Positions 1 to 7,062 of a stretch of DNA of 64,000 nucleotides are shown piece after piece. Positions within the stretch are counted from its first letter, which is position 1, and each line of letters opens with the position of its first letter. The notes beneath the pieces are model-generated. The model made no database searches. It saw only the letters and a program-made list of their open reading frames with translations, and was not told where the DNA came from. This DNA comes from Nocardioides baekrokdamisoli (GTDB lineage: Bacteria; Actinomycetota; Actinomycetes; Propionibacteriales; Nocardioidaceae): assembly GCF_003945325.1 (NCBI RefSeq), contig NZ_AP019307.1, positions 2,728,001-2,792,000 of the forward strand. Direction: 5' to 3'. Both the position numbers and the translations under genes were made by a program.

Positions 1-632
1 TGAGGAATCTCAGTGGCGCGGTCAGGGTGCTCGGGGACAACTCGCCGCAATTGTTCTCGACCGTCGATGGCCTGTCGTCGCTCAGCACGACGTTGCGCAA
101 CAACGACGCACTGGTCAGCACCTTCCTGACTCGGCTTGCGGGGGTCTCGACCGAGCTCGGCGGGGAGAGTCAGAATCTGCAGCAGGCGTTGGCGGCGATC
201 GCTGACGCGCTGGGCACCGTCCAGTCGTTCGTCCACGACAACCGCGCTGCGCTCAAGGGCGACATCCAGCAGTTGACCACCACGGTGAAGGCTCTTGGCG
301 ATCAGCGGAAGACGTTGGGCCAGATCCTGCAGTTGGCCCCGTTGGGGTTGAACAACCTCACCGAGGCCTACGACAGCGTGACCGGCACCGAGGGGATCCG
401 ACTGCAGCTGGGCCCCGAGGGGACCGACGTCGGCAACCTGCTCTGTGGCGTCATCACCTCTGCCGGGATGCCCAACCCTGGCACCGCCTGCGACCTGCTA
501 CGCGCACTCCTGCCGGGCGGCACCAACCATGGGGTGAACCCGTCCTCCACCACGTCGAAGAGTTTCCCCCAAGCACCGTCGGCTGGTCTCGCGGGCATCC
601 TCGACCCTGCGCTGAAGGGGTTGTTGGGATGA
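1..632 (+). CDS. Mce family protein, MceD position (5' end outside window)
   Basis: This is the C-terminal part of an Mce protein; the frame is open to the first bases of the window, so the gene begins upstream. It shows the helical Mce segment with the typical NSPQLFSTVDGL stretch and heptad-like helices, then a short disordered tail. Mce proteins form the periplasm-spanning conduit of lipid importers. It is followed, with an ATGA overlap, by a lipoprotein Mce (MceE position) and then MceF, so it should be MceD. The downstream KstR-type steroid genes make an Mce4-like sterol importer likely. That substrate assignment is an inference from context; no YrbE permease gene is visible in the window. 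Confidence 0.85.
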   Translation, partial: RNLSGAVRVLGDNSPQLFSTVDGLSSLSTTLRNNDALVSTFLTRLAGVSTELGGESQNLQQALAAIADALGTVQSFVHDNRAALKGDIQQLTTTVKALGDQRKTLGQILQLAPLGLNNLTEAYDSVTGTEGIRLQLGPEGTDVGNLLCGVITSAGMPNPGTACDLLRALLPGGTNHGVNPSSTTSKSFPQAPSAGLAGILDPALKGLLG

Positions 633-1915
633 CGACACGATTGATTCGAGGAGTTGTCGCTGCGGTGGCGGGCATGGTCGCACTGACCGGCTGCCAGTTC
701 CACGGCGCGTACGACCTCCCGCTGCCCGGCAAGGTTGTCGGCTCGGGCGATGGCTATCACGTCAAGGCGATCTTCAGTGACGTCGTTGACGTGGTGCCGT
801 ACACCCACGTGATGGCGAACGACGTCCCGATCGGGCAGGTCGACTCCGTCACCCGGCTCGGTTGGAACGCCGAGGTCGACATGACGATCCGCAAGGACGT
901 CGTCCTGCCGGCCAATGCGATCGCCGACGTACGCCAGACCAGCCTGTTGGGTGAGAAGTTCATCGAACTGGACCCGCCGACGGGCACGGCATCGGTCGGT
1001 CGCCTCGCCGATGGTGCGACCATCCCGCTGGCTCAGACGTCCCGCAACCCGGAGGTCGAGGAAGTACTCGGGGCGCTCTCGAGCATCCTCAGCGGTGGTG
1101 GGGTCCAGCAGTTGAAGACGATCAGCACCGAGCTCAACAAGGCAATGGACGGCCGACAGGGCGATGTGCGCAGCGTGCTCAGCAGCCTCGACGTGCTGGT
1201 GACATCGCTCAATGGCCAGCGCGCGAACATCATCGAGGCACTGTCGGAGGTCAACAAGTTGACCAGGACGCTCAACAAGGAGCATGGCGTCGTTGCGAGC
1301 GCGTTGGATTCGTTCGGACCTGCACTGAAGGTGCTCAACCAGCAGCATCAGGACCTGATGACCATGCTGACTGCTCTGGACAGGCTCGGCAGGGTCGGCA
1401 CGAACGTGATCAGCCAGAGTCGGGCCAACATTGTTGCCGACCTGAAGGAACTCGGTCCTACCTTGAAGGGGCTGGCTGACGCCGGAAAGTCGCTGCCGCA
1501 GGGCTTGGTCATGCTGGCGACGTTCCCCTTCCCGAAGGAAGCGGCGACCTTGGCCAAGGGCGACTACTCGAACGCGTTGTTCCACATGGACTTCGACCTC
1601 AACAAGGCGCTCAGCGGGTCTCTGCACGGCGGCGATACGGGCCTGCCGAACGTGGGCCAGTTGTGCTCGGTCTACTCGAACGGCAGTTGTGCCCCGTTGA
1701 TGGCGGCGTTGTGCACCGTCACGGGTCTGACGCTGTTCTGTTCGCCGACGGCGGCGAAGTTGGGTTCGAGCGTGACCGGAGGAAAGAAGCCCACGACGGC
1801 TCCCGTCAATCCCCTTGACGGCCTCCTCGGCCCCGTGACGTCTGGTCTGTTGTCACCCAAGGGTCCGTTGGGCGGACTCCTGGGGCCGGGCACTGGGTTG
1901 GGAGGCCTGTTGTGA
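629..1915 (+). CDS. Mce family lipoprotein (MceE/LprN type)
   Basis: A 428-residue Mce protein with a lipoprotein signal: a short basic N-terminus, a hydrophobic stretch and a lipobox ending in LTGC, so Cys22 should be lipidated. The MCE/MlaD domain follows (about residues 40-120), then a long helical region with repeated Leu/Asn-rich heptads. The C-terminus (about 385-428) is a Gly/Leu/Pro low-complexity tail. The only lipoprotein among the Mce subunits is normally the fifth (MceE, LprN in mycobacteria), which fits its place between the MceD and MceF genes. The ATGA start overlaps the previous stop and GTGA overlaps the next gene, so it is translationally coupled in the importer operon. Confidence 0.9.
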   Translation: MTTRLIRGVVAAVAGMVALTGCQFHGAYDLPLPGKVVGSGDGYHVKAIFSDVVDVVPYTHVMANDVPIGQVDSVTRLGWNAEVDMTIRKDVVLPANAIADVRQTSLLGEKFIELDPPTGTASVGRLADGATIPLAQTSRNPEVEEVLGALSSILSGGGVQQLKTISTELNKAMDGRQGDVRSVLSSLDVLVTSLNGQRANIIEALSEVNKLTRTLNKEHGVVASALDSFGPALKVLNQQHQDLMTMLTALDRLGRVGTNVISQSRANIVADLKELGPTLKGLADAGKSLPQGLVMLATFPFPKEAATLAKGDYSNALFHMDFDLNKALSGSLHGGDTGLPNVGQLCSVYSNGSCAPLMAALCTVTGLTLFCSPTAAKLGSSVTGGKKPTTAPVNPLDGLLGPVTSGLLSPKGPLGGLLGPGTGLGGLL

Positions 1916-3027
1916 GTACCGGTTTGCGCATTCGGCTGTTTGCCTTCGTGATCCTCGCGGCCACCGGCATCGTCTTCGTCGCGGCGAACTATCTCGGTGC
2001 CTTCAACGTGCTGTTCGGGCGCCAGGTGTCGATGTACGTCGATCTGCCGCGGTCCGGGGGGCTTTACATCGGCAGCGAGGTCGACAATCGCGGCGTCAAG
2101 GTCGGCAAGGTCACGGACATGAGCCTGACCTCGACTGGCGTGCGTGTCACGATCCGGGTCGACAAGAATGCGGACATCCCGCTGTCGTCGGCACTGTCGG
2201 TGGCAGACCTCACCGCGGTGGGGGAGCAGTACCTCAACTTCAGCCCCACCAGCGCGTCGGGTCCGTACGCAACGGCGGGCCACGTGTTCTCCGGCACGGG
2301 AGCCAGCATCCCGGAAACGACGGACCAGCTGCTCCTCGACATCGACGGATTCGTACGCTCCGTGCCGATCGGGAGCCTGCAGACGACCGTCAGCGAATTG
2401 GGCAAGATGTTCAAGGGCAATGCGGACTCGCTCGGACAGATGGTCGACTCAGGCAGCAAGTTCATCAACACGGCCGCCGCTCACGAGCAGGCCACGATCG
2501 ACCTGATCAACTCGAGCACCACCGTGCTGAAGACGCAGGCGGCGCACGCCTCCGACATCGCGAACTTTGCCGCAGGGCTGGCGAAGTTCACCGGCGCACT
2601 GAGTGTGTCGGACACCAACCTTCGGACGGTCCTTGCGAACGGCGGGCCGGCGATCAGGGAAGCCGACGGACTCGTCAATGACCTGAGTGCCGTCGTACCG
2701 AGTTTCCTGGCCAATCTCATCCCGCTCAACCAGGTGGTCTCAGCCCATCTGCCGGCTCTCGAGCAGACGTTGGTGGTCTTGCCCCCGGTCATCGCCACCG
2801 GATTCACCGGTACGCCCGGCGACGGCTACGGGCACCTCAACATGCAGTTCTCCTACACGCTTGGAGTGTGTTCGGGCGCCGGGTATCTGCCGCACCCCTG
2901 GCCGAGCCCGCTCAACACCAGTGACCTGCCGCTGTTCCCGGCTCGCTGTGACGACCCGAAGGCGCAACCCAATTACACCGGTTCCGACGCGTTGCTGCAG
3001 CGTGGCGTCAACCTGACCCCGCGGTGA
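1912..3027 (+). CDS. Mce family protein, MceF position
   Basis: A 371-residue Mce protein starting at a GTG that overlaps the mceE stop. One N-terminal transmembrane anchor (about residues 7-28) is followed by the MCE/MlaD domain (YVDLPRSGGLYIGSEV and onward, about 40-120) and a helical region to about 270. The C-terminal part has several Cys and Pro residues. As the last of the six Mce subunits it belongs to the lipid-conducting assembly. Its neighbours, and the KstR operator just after the operon, support a role in sterol uptake, which is inferred rather than visible in the protein itself. Confidence 0.9.
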   Translation: MSTGLRIRLFAFVILAATGIVFVAANYLGAFNVLFGRQVSMYVDLPRSGGLYIGSEVDNRGVKVGKVTDMSLTSTGVRVTIRVDKNADIPLSSALSVADLTAVGEQYLNFSPTSASGPYATAGHVFSGTGASIPETTDQLLLDIDGFVRSVPIGSLQTTVSELGKMFKGNADSLGQMVDSGSKFINTAAAHEQATIDLINSSTTVLKTQAAHASDIANFAAGLAKFTGALSVSDTNLRTVLANGGPAIREADGLVNDLSAVVPSFLANLIPLNQVVSAHLPALEQTLVVLPPVIATGFTGTPGDGYGHLNMQFSYTLGVCSGAGYLPHPWPSPLNTSDLPLFPARCDDPKAQPNYTGSDALLQRGVNLTPR

Positions 3028-3041
3028 GGTAGAACGTTCCC

Positions 3042-3581
3042 ATGCTTCAAGCTTTACGGACCCGGATGAATCTGGTCCTCCTGGTGGCCGTCGCGCTCGC
3101 GCTGACGATGCTGATCCTGATCGTCACAGTCGGCACCAAGGCGGTTGGCGTGACGGCCAAGGGAGACGCCGAGCAGGGCCGGATCGACGCAGTGAAGAGC
3201 GTCGTCAGTGACGAGATCACTGCGCTGTTCAGCCCTGACTACCGGCACCTCGACACGTGGGCAGCTTCGGTCACCCGCAGCGTTTCGGGTGATTTCATCG
3301 ACTTCGTCAACTCGCAGATCGAAACCTCAAAAGCGAGGATCTACGCCGCGAAGATCATCGCAACCGGCGGAGTGGACGCGGTTGCCATCAATGACCTCAA
3401 GGCGACGACCGCCAAGGCCTTCGTGATGGCCCACGAGAACGAGACGAGCCCCTCCTTGAAGAAGGTTGCGGCGACGTCGAACTGTCCAGCCCAGACGCTC
3501 TGCTCGCCGTACGTCCTCGAGGTTGATGTCGTGCTCACGCCCGGGGGATGGAAGATCTCGAAGTGGGGACCCGTCGCATGA
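3042..3581 (+). CDS. Mce-associated membrane protein
   Basis: A 179-residue protein with one N-terminal transmembrane helix (about residues 10-32) and an exported domain with an NTF2-like or Mas-like alpha+beta pattern. Genes of this type follow mceF in nearly all actinobacterial mce operons (for example Rv3493c after mce4F) and are thought to stabilise the importer. It begins 14 bases after the mceF stop and ends in an ATGA overlap with the next gene. The function is assigned from position and architecture; no catalytic motif is visible. Confidence 0.8.
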   Translation: MLQALRTRMNLVLLVAVALALTMLILIVTVGTKAVGVTAKGDAEQGRIDAVKSVVSDEITALFSPDYRHLDTWAASVTRSVSGDFIDFVNSQIETSKARIYAAKIIATGGVDAVAINDLKATTAKAFVMAHENETSPSLKKVAATSNCPAQTLCSPYVLEVDVVLTPGGWKISKWGPVA

Positions 3582-4282
3582 TCGGCGTACGGCTGCGCTG
3601 CCCTGAATGCCAGGCCCGCGTATCGGCAAAGGCGCGCTGGTGCCCCGGGTGCGGTACGGAGCTTCCCCAGCCTGCAGTGCTTCCGGAGCCTGCGGAGCCA
3701 GAGGCGTTGGAAGAGTCTCCTGCGGCGGCGACGGGCACCGCCAGTTCGAAGCGAGCCAGTCTGTCTCCGCGGTCGTGGTCGGCGCCGCAGTGGGTGTCGG
3801 TGGTCCTCGCCGTCCTGCTGGTCGTGGTGCTTGCCGTCGGAGCGTTGGCGTTCTTTGCCGAGCGGAACTCGACGGTTGCGAGCAACAAGCAGCAGACCGC
3901 ATCGAGTGTTCGCGACGCCGTCCTGAGCCGTGCCTCCGAGGCGTCCATCAAGGCGTACACCGTCACAGCGGTGACGCATGAGAAGGACAACGCCGCCGCC
4001 GAGACGTTGATGACGGCGAAGATGGCTGCGAAGTATTCAGGCCAGGTGACCGCAGCACAGTGGAAGACCCTTGCTGCTGGTGGTGCGAAGCAGACATCCA
4101 AGGTTGCTGCCGACGGCGTCACCTCCATGACCAAGGACACCGCCCACGTGTTCGTGCTGATCGTCGTCTCGACGACGGCGAAGAACACGTCGTCGAACAG
4201 CGTCGTGGCCTATCGCTTGAACGTCACGCTGGTGGACCGTGGCGGCAACTGGTTGGTTGATGACATGAACGTCATCTTCTGA
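3578..4282 (+). CDS. Mce-associated protein with N-terminal zinc ribbon
   Basis: A 234-residue second Mce-associated protein. I start it at the ATG overlapping the previous stop (ATGA); an in-frame ATG 30 bases upstream would add ten residues inside the preceding gene. The cytoplasmic N-terminus is a zinc ribbon (CPEC, then CPGC twelve residues later). It is followed by a Pro/Ala/Glu-rich linker, one transmembrane helix (about residues 70-92) and an exported Mas-like domain. The zinc ribbon is unusual for this family and may contact a cytoplasmic partner. It is the last gene of the mce operon, with the KstR operator 42 bases downstream. Confidence 0.78.
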   Translation: MIGVRLRCPECQARVSAKARWCPGCGTELPQPAVLPEPAEPEALEESPAAATGTASSKRASLSPRSWSAPQWVSVVLAVLLVVVLAVGALAFFAERNSTVASNKQQTASSVRDAVLSRASEASIKAYTVTAVTHEKDNAAAETLMTAKMAAKYSGQVTAAQWKTLAAGGAKQTSKVAADGVTSMTKDTAHVFVLIVVSTTAKNTSSNSVVAYRLNVTLVDRGGNWLVDDMNVIF

Positions 4283-4323
4283 CCCCTCCAAGTACTGGCA
4301 GGCGGCCACCAGAGTCGCTAAAC

Positions 4324-4337
4324 TAGAACACGTTCTA
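4324..4337. promoter_or_regulatory. KstR operator before fdxD
   Basis: TAGAACACGTTCTA matches the KstR consensus TNNAACNNGTTNNA at every defined position. It lies 43 bases before fdxD and after the mce operon. It is the only KstR-type site here not located between divergent genes, and probably controls fdxD-hsd4A-fabG3. Confidence 0.85.
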
Positions 4338-4380
4338 CCTGAACATCTCTAGTACTGCGCGCACTGATCGGGGCGACTTC

Positions 4381-4593
4381 ATGAAGCTGTCTGTTGATTA
4401 CGACCTCTGTGAGTCGAACGCCTTGTGCGTCGGCATGGCTCCACAGATCTTCGATCTCGACGACGACGACAACCTGCTGATCGCCACTCACGACATCGGT
4501 GAAGCCGACGCCGCGTCCGTACGCCGCGCAGTCGCTGCGTGCCCACGCGCCGCGTTGTCGTTGAGTGACACCGTGCTGGACGAGACCGCATGA
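4381..4593 (+). CDS. fdxD: Ferredoxin, [3Fe-4S] type (FdxD-like)
   Basis: A 70-residue acidic ferredoxin. The cysteines visible are Cys10, Cys16 and Cys54 (the last followed by Pro). With Asn13 where a fourth ligand would be, this is the three-cysteine pattern of [3Fe-4S] or variant-cluster ferredoxins. Such proteins donate electrons to P450s and similar monooxygenases. In Mycobacterium tuberculosis fdxD sits beside hsd4A at the mce4 locus, and the same pair occurs here, though on the other side of the mce genes. It follows a KstR operator and overlaps hsd4A by ATGA. The partner oxygenase is not in the window. Confidence 0.88.
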   Translation: MKLSVDYDLCESNALCVGMAPQIFDLDDDDNLLIATHDIGEADAASVRRAVAACPRAALSLSDTVLDETA

Positions 4594-5495
4594 CCGACGC
4601 AACTCTGCCGCTGACCGGTCGGGTCGCGGTTGTCACTGGCGCGGGCGCAGGGCTCGGCCGCGCCGAGGCTCTGGCTCTTGCTGCGGCAGGCGCAGACGTC
4701 GTACTCAATGACCTCGAAGGGCGCGCGGACGAGGCGGCCGCCGAGATCAGCGCCCTCGGCCGCCGCGCCGTGATCGTGGCCGGCGACGTGGGGGAGCGCA
4801 GTACTGCTGACGCTCTGGTGGCTGCGGCCGTCGATGAGCTCGGCTCGCTCGACATCGTCGTCAACAATGCCGGCTTCACCCGTGACCGGATGATCTTCAA
4901 CCTGTCCGACGAAGAGTTCGACGCGGTGCTGCGCGTCCACCTGCGGGGACACTTCCTGCTCACCCGTAACGCCGCCGCGTACTGGCGCGGGCTCAGCAAG
5001 GAGACGGGTGCGCCGGTCTACGGCCGACTCATCAACACCGCGTCCGAGGCGTTCCTCTCCGGGTCTCCGGGTCAGGCGAACTATGCCGCAGCCAAGGCCG
5101 GAATCATGGCGCTCACACTGTCGGCAGCACGTGGCCTGGCCTCCAGCGGCGTACGCGCCAATGCGATCTGCCCGCGGGCGCGTACGGCCATGACCGCCCA
5201 GGTCTTCGGCGACGACACCTCGGGCAAGGCGGTCGACCCCTACTCGCCCGACCACGTCGCACCACTCGTGGCGTACTTGGCTTCGCCGGCCGCGGACTCG
5301 ATCAACGGCCAGTGCTTCGTCGTGTACGGCGGCATGGTGGCGCTGCTGGCGCCGCCGGTCGTCGAGCAGCGTTTCGACGCAGCCGGCGACGCCTGGGACC
5401 TTGCCGACCTCGACCACCAGATCGGCGGATTCTTCGCCGATCGGGACCCCGGACTCAGCTTCTCCGCTGACTCCGTCATGCGTCTGACCGTCTGA
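4590..5495 (+). CDS. hsd4A: Steroid side-chain SDR, Hsd4A-like
   Basis: A 301-residue classical short-chain dehydrogenase with the TGAGAGLG nucleotide-binding motif near the N-terminus, NNAG at about residue 90, and catalytic Ser plus YAAAK (about 165-170). The long C-terminal extension is as in the dehydrogenase unit of MFE-2 enzymes and Rv3502c (Hsd4A/ChsB1). That enzyme oxidises the 3-hydroxyacyl-CoA of the steroid side chain and has 17beta-hydroxysteroid dehydrogenase activity. Pairing with fdxD, an upstream KstR operator and the neighbouring mce operon support the assignment. The exact side-chain cycle it serves cannot be read from sequence. Confidence 0.85.
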   Translation: MTDATLPLTGRVAVVTGAGAGLGRAEALALAAAGADVVLNDLEGRADEAAAEISALGRRAVIVAGDVGERSTADALVAAAVDELGSLDIVVNNAGFTRDRMIFNLSDEEFDAVLRVHLRGHFLLTRNAAAYWRGLSKETGAPVYGRLINTASEAFLSGSPGQANYAAAKAGIMALTLSAARGLASSGVRANAICPRARTAMTAQVFGDDTSGKAVDPYSPDHVAPLVAYLASPAADSINGQCFVVYGGMVALLAPPVVEQRFDAAGDAWDLADLDHQIGGFFADRDPGLSFSADSVMRLTV

Positions 5496-5517
5496 CCCCG
5501 ATCACAAGGAAATCACC

Positions 5518-6273
5518 ATGACTCGTCTCCAGAACAAGGTCGCCATCGTCACCGGCGGCGCGCAGGGCCAGGGCGCCGCGATCGTACGATCGTTCGTCGC
5601 CGAAGGCGCCAAGGTCGTCATCGCCGATGTGGCTGTCGAGCCCGGCGAGGCGCTCGCCGCCGAGCTCGGCGCCGACGCGATCTTCGTCAAGCACGACGTC
5701 AGCTCCGAGGACTCCTGGACCGCGTTGGTCGAGGCCGCCACGGCAGCTTTCGGTGCGCCGAACGTGCTCGTCAACAACGCTGGCATCCTGCGATTCGGCG
5801 CCATCACCGAGACGTCGGTCGAGTTGTACGAGCAGGTCTTCCGGGTCAACCAGCTCGGTACCTTCCTGGGCATGAAGGCGGTCATTCCGTCGATGAAGCA
5901 GGCGGGCGGCGGATCGATCGTCAATGCGTCGTCGATCGAGGGCCTGGGCGGCATGGGCCACCTCGTCGCGTACTCCGCGACCAAGTTCGCGATCCGCGGC
6001 ATGACCAAGGTGGCCGCGATGGAGCTCGGCAGCTTCGGCATCCGGGTCAACTCGGTACACCCGGGCATGATCGACACCGGGATGACCCGTGAGCACGGTG
6101 GCGATCTGGCGATGGAGTTCGGCGCCTCCAAGGTGGCGCTGAAGCGCGTGGGGCTGCCGTCGGACGTCGCGCCGTTGTACGTTTATCTGGCAAGCGACGA
6201 GAGCGCGTACACCACTGGCGCGGAGATCGCCGTGGATGGTGGCGCGACAGCGACGCACTCCTTCGGCGGCTGA
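5518..6273 (+). CDS. 3alpha/20beta-hydroxysteroid dehydrogenase-like SDR (FabG3 type)
   Basis: A 251-residue classical SDR with TGGAQGQG, NNAG, the SSIEG serine region and YSATKF as catalytic Tyr/Lys. Overall it reads close to mycobacterial FabG3 (Rv2002) and Streptomyces 20beta-hydroxysteroid dehydrogenase, including the C-terminal DESAYTTGAE region. The likely reaction is NAD(H)-dependent interconversion of keto and hydroxy groups on the steroid. It has a Shine-Dalgarno AAGGAA and follows hsd4A by 22 bases, so it is probably co-transcribed from the KstR-controlled promoter. Substrate position and physiological direction are not determined. Confidence 0.78.
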   Translation: MTRLQNKVAIVTGGAQGQGAAIVRSFVAEGAKVVIADVAVEPGEALAAELGADAIFVKHDVSSEDSWTALVEAATAAFGAPNVLVNNAGILRFGAITETSVELYEQVFRVNQLGTFLGMKAVIPSMKQAGGGSIVNASSIEGLGGMGHLVAYSATKFAIRGMTKVAAMELGSFGIRVNSVHPGMIDTGMTREHGGDLAMEFGASKVALKRVGLPSDVAPLYVYLASDESAYTTGAEIAVDGGATATHSFGG

Positions 6274-6288
6274 GCCTGCAGACGGACC

Positions 6289-6327
6289 CAACGGCCTACC
6301 GCACACTCCCTCCGCGGTGGGCCGTTG
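6289..6327. terminator. Bidirectional hairpin terminator between fabG3-like gene and kstR
   Basis: CAACGGCCTACCGC and GCGGTGGGCCGTTG pair as a 14-bp stem (one G-T wobble) around an 11-base loop, exactly between two convergent genes. Confidence 0.75.
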
Positions 6328-6330
6328 TCG

Positions 6331-6942
6331 TCAGTCCTTGCCGACGAGCAGCAGCCTGACGGCGGTCTCCATCGACCGGAGCACGTCATCGGCGCCGCTG
6401 CGACCGGTCACCCAGCTGACCAGTGAGGCGAGCCAGACATCCGCGATGACGCGGATGACATCGGCTTCCTCCTGGGTCGGCTCGTGATCGAGCTCGCCGG
6501 TCATCGTGCGGGCGAAGAGCGAGGTCAGTTTGATGCCGACTTCGTGGATCTCGGTCTGCGCCGTGGAGTCGGCGAACATGAAGGCGCGTACGAGGGCCTC
6601 GGTGAGGTTCGCCCGGACCTGAAGGTTCTGGGTGGTGCGCTCGAGCACGAACATCACTCGACCGTACGGGGTGTCGCCGGGGACCTGGTGCGTACGCGAG
6701 ATCTCCTCGACCTGGTCGAACTCGCGGCTCAGGGCCGAGACGAGCAGGTGGATCTTCGAGGGGAAGTAGCGGTAGAGCGTGCCGAGCGCAACGCCTGCAG
6801 AGTCGGCGACGGTACGCATCTGGACGGCATCGAAGCCGCCCTCGGATGCGAGTTCGACGGTTGCGTCGAGGATCCGGGCGCGCCGCTCACGCTGCGCGAC
6901 GCTGCCGGCAGCTTCCTCCGGCACTGTGGCGTTCACACTCAT
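6331..6942 (-). CDS. kstR: KstR, TetR-family repressor of steroid catabolism
   Basis: A 203-residue TetR regulator. The N-terminal helix-turn-helix (about residues 18-65) contains ILDATVELASEGGFDAVQMR and GTLYRYFPSKIHLLVSAL, nearly the mycobacterial KstR (Rv3574) recognition region; the C-terminal ligand domain ends in a matching AVRLLL motif. KstR represses cholesterol genes and is released by a CoA thioester of an early side-chain intermediate. It is divergent to fadE34, the same pair as in M. tuberculosis, with two operators between them. A GGAGG Shine-Dalgarno precedes the ATG. At least eight matching operators in the window show what it controls. Confidence 0.95.
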   Translation of the reverse strand: MSVNATVPEEAAGSVAQRERRARILDATVELASEGGFDAVQMRTVADSAGVALGTLYRYFPSKIHLLVSALSREFDQVEEISRTHQVPGDTPYGRVMFVLERTTQNLQVRANLTEALVRAFMFADSTAQTEIHEVGIKLTSLFARTMTGELDHEPTQEEADVIRVIADVWLASLVSWVTGRSGADDVLRSMETAVRLLLVGKD

Positions 6943-6996
6943 GGGGCCCCTCCAGGTGAGTCTGTCGGATCAGGCTAGCCAACTTTTGCCACAAAG

Positions 6997-7010
6997 TGGA
7001 ACACGTTCTC
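6997..7010. promoter_or_regulatory. KstR operator, kstR side
   Basis: TGGAACACGTTCTC matches the KstR consensus except for the last base (C for A). It is 55 bases upstream of the kstR start and probably gives autoregulation together with the second site 37 bases away. Confidence 0.75.
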
Positions 7011-7033
7011 GCTGTGGCCTCCGTTACGATAAG

Positions 7034-7047
7034 TGAAACACGTTCTA
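7034..7047. promoter_or_regulatory. KstR operator, fadE34 side
   Basis: TGAAACACGTTCTA fits the consensus fully and ends 15 bases before the fadE34 start. An in-frame GTG at 7033 would place the start codon beside the operator, so it is not the translational start. Confidence 0.88.
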
Positions 7048-7062
7048 GTTTTGGAGGTTCCG

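Noticed and set aside
7033..7062. Upstream GTG start for fadE34
   Set aside because: It would make the KstR operator coding. GTG 7063 has GGAGG at the right distance.
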